DNA of 64,000 bases from Protea cynaroides (lineage: Eukaryota; Streptophyta; Magnoliopsida; Proteales; Proteaceae). Positions 57,745 through 64,000 of the stretch are shown here, piece by piece. Both the position numbers and the translations under genes were made by a program. The stretch is taken from positions 9,409,363 to 9,473,362 of the forward strand of contig CM053266.1 of the NCBI GenBank assembly GCA_028583415.1. Direction: 5' to 3'. The notes beneath the pieces were generated by a model that was not told the DNA's origin, searched no databases, and saw only the letters and a list, made by a program, of their open reading frames with translations. Position 1 is the first letter of the stretch. The number at the start of each line of letters is the position of its first letter.

Positions 57745-58178
57745 TGTCATGAAACACTTGGTTCATAAGCTCCATAAATGATGCGGGGGCATTGGTTAAT
57801 CCAAACGACATAACTAGGAACTCATAGTATTCATATCTGGTTCTGAATGCTGTCTTAAGCATGTCACCATCCTTTTTCTTCAACTGATGATACCTTAACC
57901 GAAGGTCAATCTTAGAAAACACCTTTGCACCTTGCAACTGATCGAATAAGTCATCGATCAGAGGCAATGGATATCGGTTCTTGATAGTGAGCTTATTCAA
58001 TTCCCAATAATCAATGCACAAGCAAACACTGTCGTCCTTCTTCTTCACAAACAGCACTAGTACTCCCCACGGCAATATACTCGGTCTCATAAAACCCTTA
58101 TCCAACAACTCCTGTAATTGAGTTTTCAGTTCTTTTAGTTCTGTACGAGACATTCGATAGGGTGCCTTAGACACTAGT
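57745..58178 (-). pseudogene. TE-D pol, RT N-terminal and middle part
   Basis: From 58174: SKAPYRMSRTELKELKTQLQ, CIDYWELNKLT (R to W change), KVFSKIDLRLRYHQLK, SFGLTNAPASFMELMNQVFH, ending in HD at the CACTA insertion (57744). The frame resumes at 12363 with MLDTSVIVFIDD. Open from the solo LTR to the CACTA, so it was in good condition when interrupted. Confidence 0.92.
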
Positions 58179-60454
58179 TGTCACACCCTAATTCTGCATT
58201 ATTCAGAATGGTGTGATGAACCGCTAATAAACCAACGGTTCAACCAGGATCTCTAATAGGCTGTGTCCATTGAAAATAAAACCATACACATCCACAATCA
58301 TAATCAGAATAAATACACAATAGCGAAAGTCTTAATAATAGATGAACTGAGAAATCTAGCTGTGATAATCATAAATAAAATATCAAGTTATTGTTGTATC
58401 AACTGAGACATAAATAAATAAAATATCAATTACATTCCTTTAATAATTCAAATGAAAATCTAATCGAATACGCATGAGTTGCACTCGCATGAGGAGTCAT
58501 GCGTATCCACTAAGTTTCCAGCTTCCATTATCGCCACGTGCCCGTATACAGGAGCATTCATATAATCTTCGACAGTGGTACCTGCATCATCAACTAAAAA
58601 TATTCGATGTCGAGAGGGTGAGCACACATCATGGCTCAGTGAGCAAACAAAACAATGCAACAATCATATGCATGCATTCAATTCATATCTGTGGTCTGGT
58701 AAATAAGTTTGCAATGCGCTATAGAAAGGTTCGGTGGCTGCCTCGCCTCTATGCACAGGGTGTGGAGGCCTGCCCAAAGGTTAACGTTTATTGTCGTCCC
58801 CATCCACCCTACCATGGAATAGAGATAGAGCTAAAGTGCTGAGGCCCGACCTATGACACTTCCCCTGATACTCTACCCATACCAACACGTAAGCCCCTGC
58901 TAGCGAGGGCTCGCAAACTAGGCTCGCAACTAACCAATCCTAATGCCAAACAGTGTATCCAAGGCCTCACCCCAGCATCCCTCAATATGTCCATAGAGAT
59001 AGGGCTAAGGCCCCCCGGCAGAGTCAGAGACTACACGGTCCGAGACCACCTCCCCTCATACACTACGACGTAATAGTGCTGCTATGATAATGGTGATACG
59101 ACGATGTCAGTGGACAAGACTTGAGTTAGAGATAGAGCTAGAGTGTTGAGGCCCAGCCTATGACACCCCCCCTGATACTCGCTCGCATCAAGCACACCAA
59201 CCACACACATACATTCACATGCCTATTCCTATCATCATCATCATCATCATCATGTTATAAATAATAAATTTAAATAGCATGAACAGTAATAATAGAAATA
59301 TTGGATGACATGTTGAATGCACATGACAAGCATACACGCATAGAATCAATCATGGCATTGGACTCAAGAAATAAAAACAGTTTGTTATTAATCAATTAGT
59401 TTAGGTCTTGTTCCCTCACCTTTGCTTGATTGTAGATCCTCTTTCAAGCTTTAAGAATCAACTAAATATCACTATTATATCACTAGAAGACCAAATCAAG
59501 TCGATAGAATTTAATTAGAATTAATTTCGATTTTAAAAAGCTTGCTGTTAACTGGGGATCGATGCCAGGGTCGGATGTTCCATCGACCCTGGGTGCTACC
59601 ACCCACATTCTGGACTTCCCGGACACTGGGGGTCGATTCTAGGGTCTGGTAGGGTCGATTCTCCATCGACCCCCAATGCGACCCCCCATGGGTTTAGTCA
59701 AAATTTTCATCCTACAATCCATTCCTTCGTGTTTGGGTCCTATGGCTTGCTTCTATAATCCATTCCATACATGTTCTATGGTTTAGAACCATAGTTTATT
59801 CACCTACATGGTTTTAATGATCTCCTCCATGGTTTTCCATTGAAACCTAACCATGGATGGATGATTTGGGTTTCTCCTAGATCATACCCTCTCCACTAGC
59901 TACTCTAAGGTCATAAGAAATTCATGGAGATAGTATTCATACCTGAGAATTAGACTTGTTTCTCTGAAACCTTCTCTTTGGTCTCCTTCTCCACTTTCCT
60001 TCTCTTCTCCTTCTCTTCTCCTTCTCTTCTCTTTCTCTCAATCCAATTAGGGTTCTAAAAGGAGTGAAAGAGGCTTACGGACGTCCTATTTATAGAGTAG
60101 AAACTCCCAAAATAAGTCCCACTGAGATTAGGAAAGAATCCCATTGAAATTTAGAAAGTTTCCAAATCATGGTTTTTGTCGGCAGACTGGGGGTCGATGA
60201 GGGGGTCGGAGATCCCGTCAACCCCTGGTTCTAAATTGTCCCCCGATTAGAAACTCAGGGTCTGAATTTTATATTGGGGGGGTCCGACCCTGCCTAGCTG
60301 GGTGTGCGACCCTCCCCCCTATTTTAGTGTTTTTTGGTCAGTTTAATACCTGGGATCGTTATCTCCTTCACACACTTGGTCCATTTGGCTCGACCATGAT
60401 GGGTAGACCTGGTTCAAGGTGGTAAGACCGGGTTAGTTCGATATGGGTCTTACA
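58179..60454 (-). repeat. Solo LTR (Tekay-like) inserted in TE-D
   Basis: Minus strand TGTAAGACCC (60454) to GGGTGTGACA (58179). Flanks CTAGT (58174-58178) and CTGGT (60455-60459) match at four of five bases. It holds a TATAAATA box (plus coordinates 60087-60094), GGTCGA clusters (about 60185-60315 and 59550-59695), a donor CTCAG|GTATG at 59942, an acceptor GATGCAG ending 58582, and an intact mini-ORF. Confidence 0.93.
58460..58579 (-). CDS. LTR mini-ORF, solo-LTR copy (39 aa plus stop)
   Basis: TTVEDYMNAPVYGHVAIM, EAGNLVDTHDSS, CECNSCVFD, stop; 120 nt as in TE-B and TE-E. Compared with TE-E many differences are at third codon positions (for example in the GTN, TAY, GAY and TGY codons of the C-terminus). 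It is intact although the element body has been lost. Confidence 0.55.
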   Translation of the reverse strand, partial: TTVEDYMNAPVYGHVAIMEAGNLVDTHDSSCECNSCVFD

Positions 60455-61685
60455 CTGGTGGACCCTGGTAGGAGATCTATCACAAACTCAGTTGCTAGAT
60501 CTGGTGGCAACCTGGGTAGATCTTCTGCAAACACATTAGAAAACTCTTGCACTACTTCGATGTCTTCCATCCGTGGTGCTTCCGCACTAACATCAACATC
60601 AACCTTAGATATGAGATAGCCAATCCTGCCCTTCTCTAGACACCTCTTTACCTTAAGCGCGGACAAAATGAGCTTACGCTTCTTAGGCAATTTGCTTCCA
60701 ATGAAACCAAATTGTGTGTTGTCTTTGCCCTTGAATGACAACTTCTTCTTGGCATATAGCAGCTTTACTGAATGTTAAGCTAACTAGGATATTCCCAAGA
60801 TAACACCAAAGTCTACCATCTAGAATCGAATTAGGTTTGCTTCTAAATCCCATCAATCAATACAAATCGGGCACGGTCTATAGCATTCATCTAACACTAC
60901 CTCTAGTCCCAAAAGAGATCGTACTAATAAGCTTTGGTCTAAAGGCCTGATGGGTACATCCAATCTTTTTCTAAACAAGATGGACACAAAAGAATGGGTG
61001 GCCCCAGAGTCAAAGAGAACTCTGGCATTTATACCGGTTATATTTACGTACATGTAGTTATAACTATCTCTTAGTCTATATGCTCATACAAATATGTTGT
61101 AAATAAATTAAATCATACATGTAAGCACATCAGGCAATGGGCTACATCTTTAAGGTCACAGTGTACACCTTCCCTTGTTGCAACTACTTCTTGGTTTGTG
61201 GGCACACCTTTGTATAATGCCCCATTTGGTTGTAGTTGAAACACTTGATATTTCTAGCTTGACCACCTTCTTGTGGTGTATTTATTGGAGCAATCTTAGC
61301 TGGTCCTGCCATTGTCTGTAGCCTGAATGGTCGAAAGGGCTTAAATATCCCCCAGTCGACATGTCCGTATTAGGCCTTTTTAGTCCACGATTCTGAGCGA
61401 AGAAACTTTTCGTCTGGCTAGACTCTAGAACTTGGGTGATCTACACCGCCTCATTGTAGATGCCCTTCTCTAAACCCATCATGTGCTCACGGATGCTACC
61501 TCTAAGCCCCATGGTGAACTGACAGGTCTTGGTAGCCTCTTCTTGCATGCTAGTAGGTGCAAAGAAAAAAATTCTTCATACCTTTGCTAGTAGGCATCCA
61601 CAGTCATCTGTCCCTAGTACAGATTTAAGAATTCCCTCTCCATCTGATCTCAAAAGCTCCTAGCGAAGTTCTTGTTGAAGAACGC
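60455..61685 (-). pseudogene. TE-D gag C-half, protease and RT start
   Basis: gag: AFFNKNFARSF at 61685, interrupted by TE-G; a readable LSLY/GQMTVDAY region with stops; a zinc knuckle near 61235-61195 with one Cys changed (CFNYNQMGHYTKVC). The gag-pol junction (about 61145-61060) lacks the AG|GT borders of TE-B/C/E but has an ACATGTA direct repeat at the equivalent places. Protease 61053-60853: VLFDSGATHSFVS. 60741-60455: KRKLILSALKVKRCLEKG, APRMEDIEVVQEF, LPPDLATEFVIDLLPGST, ending at the solo LTR. Confidence 0.88.
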
Positions 61686-61992
61686 TGTAAGACCCGCACT
61701 CCGTAAACCCGGTCTAAACCTTGGTTTTGTGTCGTAGCAGGTCTTCCGATCATCACCGGGCCAGACGGGACGAGCGGATGACAAACAGGTATAAAATCGG
61801 ATCAAAGACGGTCAAATAATCATTAATTTATGTTGACCGGTCGATGGTACCGGTCTTAGTACCGGTTGACCGGTATGGTCTGCGCAGCAGACTACCAAGA
61901 TCCGGAATTGGATCTCTGCGGGTCCCACTTTCCCAATTCCGAATCCTGAACCTTCCTAATCCTAATAGGGTTACAAAACCCTAATTCTAGCC

Positions 61993-62000
61993 TATATAAA
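61993..62000 (+). promoter_or_regulatory. TATA box of the TE-G LTR
   Basis: TATATAAA, about 310 bp into the LTR, upstream of a CTCTCACAAACCCTAGAG leader. Confidence 0.65.
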
Positions 62001-63561
62001 CACCCTTAAACCTCCTCAAATCCTTTCCATTGTCTCTCACAAACCCTAGAGAAGAGAAGGAGGTTGGAAAGGAGAAGGAGCTAGGAAGAAGAAGGAGGTG
62101 CCGCCATTACCGTTCGACGACGCTCCCGTTACGCCAGTTGACGGTATGTGTTTAACCACTCTTCTTACCCTATGACTCTAGGATAGTGGTGTGGGTGGAT
62201 CAATACCATGCAAAGTAGGTATTGATCTAAAACCCTAACTGGACCTTAAAACTCTAAGTTGCCGTCAAACCCTAGATTCGAGTTCCGAGATGATATTCAT
62301 TGAAACTAGACTCGAATGAGTTGGAGATAACTCACTCATAGCTCAGACTTAGAATGGATAGGAGAAACCCTGGAAATCCATGGAGAATGATCGACGGCAG
62401 TCAAAAAACCAAGTGTATGGTCTTCCGGAGACATACCGGTCGACCATACCGGTTGCTAGTTTGCTCACAGAGCTGCAACCGATATGTTGCGACCGGTCAG
62501 CTCTGAAAGGCTGGTTTTGGACTTTGTTGGTTTTCGACCAACATGAAACCCTAAGAAAAATATTCTAATGAAACCCTAATAATATTGTAGGACTTTGTGA
62601 CTTTTTGTTTGGATCTTGCAACGTGGAGCAAGCTAACAAACGAGCGTCAGGTAAGGGAATCTGACCGAAACCTAATAATTAATGGACAGTAAATCTTTGT
62701 TAATCACCTGAATATATATGATGTGATGTTTGTGCATTTTCACATGCCATCCTTTACTTTCAGTTATTATTATTGTTCATGCATTAATAGGATGTGATTG
62801 TTAGGCATGTGATTGTTTTTGTTGGTGTGTGAAGTGGGGCATGGGCCTGGGATCATTCCTCACACTGGCACCTTTTGTAGTATTCTGTCTTAACATGCTT
62901 GGTACGGGTGGGGCATCAGGGGAAGGTCGTGGTACGATGGTCTCCGATGTTGATGCTGGCCTGGCCATGGTTATGTGGCATTGTGGTCTCCGAGGTCGAC
63001 GTTGGCTTGTCCACGATGCTTTAGCTCTATCTCTATGCCGTAGGGAGTTATGTTGGGATAGGGTCTACCTACATATTGTTCTATCCTAGTGTGTTAGTTG
63101 CGGATAGGGTATCAGGGGGAGGTGAGGTATTGTGGTCTCCAGCCCGGCCTGCACGCTCTAGCTCTATCTCTATACCGTAGACGATTGTGCTGGGATAGAG
63201 CGTACATTGATGACATATAGGATTGGTTAGTTGCGAGCCCAGTTTGCGAGCCCTGGCCAGTAGGGGTTTAGGTACTGGTATGGGTAGAGCATCAGGGGAG
63301 GTACGGGGATATCTTAGCTCTATCTCTATTCCATGATGGGTGCATGTGGGCCGGTGGTGGCGTAATTCCATGCAATGCCACACACTCGTGTATAGAAGTG
63401 TGGGGGCCACCAAACCTTTCTATATCACATTGCAAACTTAAACCAAACCGCATAAAATGATTGTTATTCATGCATAATATTGTGAACTGTCTGATTGTCT
63501 TACTGAGCTAAGTTGTGAGCTCACCCTTTGTACGTACATTGTTTTAGATATTGATGCAGGT

Positions 63562-63681
63562 TACTCGGTGAACAATTATGTGAACGCTCCGACGTATGGC
63601 GGTGTTGCTGCGTTGGGTGTACAGGCAGGAGAGGATGAGCATGACGCTTCATGCGAGTGCCCTTTCTGCGTGTACTTGTGA
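63562..63681 (+). CDS. LTR mini-ORF, TE-G copy (39 aa plus stop)
   Basis: YSVNNYVNAPTYGGVAAL, GVQAGEDEHDAS, CECPFCVYL, stop. It has exactly the same 40-codon length and cysteine pattern as TE-E, but only about half the residues agree. It follows GATGCAG|GT at the same phase. This most distant copy gives the best argument for selection on the peptide. Confidence 0.55.
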   Translation, partial: YSVNNYVNAPTYGGVAALGVQAGEDEHDASCECPFCVYL

Positions 63682-63963
63682 TTGATTTTATTTAATTATT
63701 TCAGTTATTTTTTATTGACTTTTTAAGAGATGTAATGATATTATATTTTATGATTGGATTTGAATAATGGGATATTTTATTTAAATTATCAATAGATACT
63801 CAGTTCATTCTATTTAAAGACTTCCATTGTATTATTTATATTCTGATTGTGGTTATGTGCAATGGTTTGTATGAGAGGACATGGTCTATTCGAGATCCTG
63901 GTGTGAACCGTTGGTTCAATGACGGTTCACTCACACCATTCTGGTTGGATCAGAGTGACAACT

Positions 63964-63976
63964 TGGTATCAGAGCC
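63964..63976 (+). promoter_or_regulatory. Primer-binding site of TE-G
   Basis: TGGTATCAGAGCC, 3 bp after the LTR, complementary to initiator-Met tRNA. Confidence 0.92.
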
Positions 63977-64000
63977 AGGTACTCTTTGACTCTAGAGCCA

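Larger units (their letters stand above)
61686..63960 (+). repeat. 5' LTR of TE-G
   Basis: TGTAAGACCC...CAGAGTGACA. It is inserted in the TE-D gag and followed by a primer site, so a plus-strand element continues past the window end. It uses an ACCGGT-flanked version of the repeat motif (about 61838-61892 and 62435-62500). TATA box 61993, donor ACG|GTATGT at 62143/62144, acceptor GATGCAG ending 63559, mini-ORF 63562-63681. It is diverged from the other LTRs but colinear with them. Confidence 0.93.

Overview
This is a flowering-plant nuclear sequence made almost entirely of nested transposable elements. The evidence is Ty3/gypsy chromoviruses with an integrase C-terminal chromodomain and an initiator-Met tRNA primer site, an L1-type LINE, a CACTA DNA transposon, a Mutator-like element and plant-type splice sites. 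The species cannot be told from the sequence. I see no complete host gene, rRNA, tRNA or CRISPR. The only host-gene sequence I recognise is one TPX2/WVD2-like exon; a second decayed gene-like stretch is unidentified.

Layout, left to right. TE-A (+, 1-3941) is a decayed gypsy 3' end plus LTR, inserted in the LTR of the older minus-strand TE-F (3942-9462). A partial copy of a different LTR family (LTR-X, about 9861-11304) follows. Next comes minus-strand TE-D, now in three pieces (11305-12363, 57745-58178, 60455-61685). A CACTA element (12364-57744) split the TE-D reverse transcriptase and is bounded by 3-bp ATG duplications. Inside the CACTA lie gene-like remnants (12721-14974), a minus-strand LINE split by a solo LTR (15592-17932), LTR-X copy 1 (18331-30659) carrying gypsy TE-B (21709-29676, minus), a TPX2-like exon (31519-31631), gypsy TE-C (31742-42683, +), and a Mutator-like element (42935-56363, 9-bp duplication) that carries the youngest gypsy, TE-E (43011-55002, +). 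To the right a solo LTR (58179-60454) interrupts TE-D, and TE-G (61686 to beyond the window end) enters its gag. The deepest nest is four levels: TE-D > CACTA > MULE > TE-E. Target-site duplications fix most boundaries: ATG for CACTA, CCAAT and CTAGT/CTGGT for the solo LTRs, CTATC for TE-B, TCTTT for TE-C, TAAATTATA for the MULE and AATCT for TE-E.

TE-A, -B, -C, -E, -G and both solo LTRs belong to one related Tekay/Del-like group with 2.2-2.3 kb LTRs. Four features of this group stand out. (1) Each LTR looks like a self-contained transcription unit: a TATA box in most copies, a conserved AG|GTATG donor, a 1.3-1.4 kb intron, a GCAG acceptor, and a terminal exon of 40 codons encoding a peptide ending in a CECxxCVxx motif. 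(2) gag and pol are separated by a 68-70 nt intron-like spacer (GT...CTAA...AG) whose removal restores the gag-pol frame. (3) An antisense gene lies between the 5' LTR and gag. (4) Arrays of a GGTCGA/TCGACC motif occur twice per LTR and again in the leader, with subfamily-specific flanks. TE-B also has an aberrant 39-bp terminus in place of its 5' LTR but sits between perfect target-site duplications. All pol genes here are broken by stops or frameshifts.
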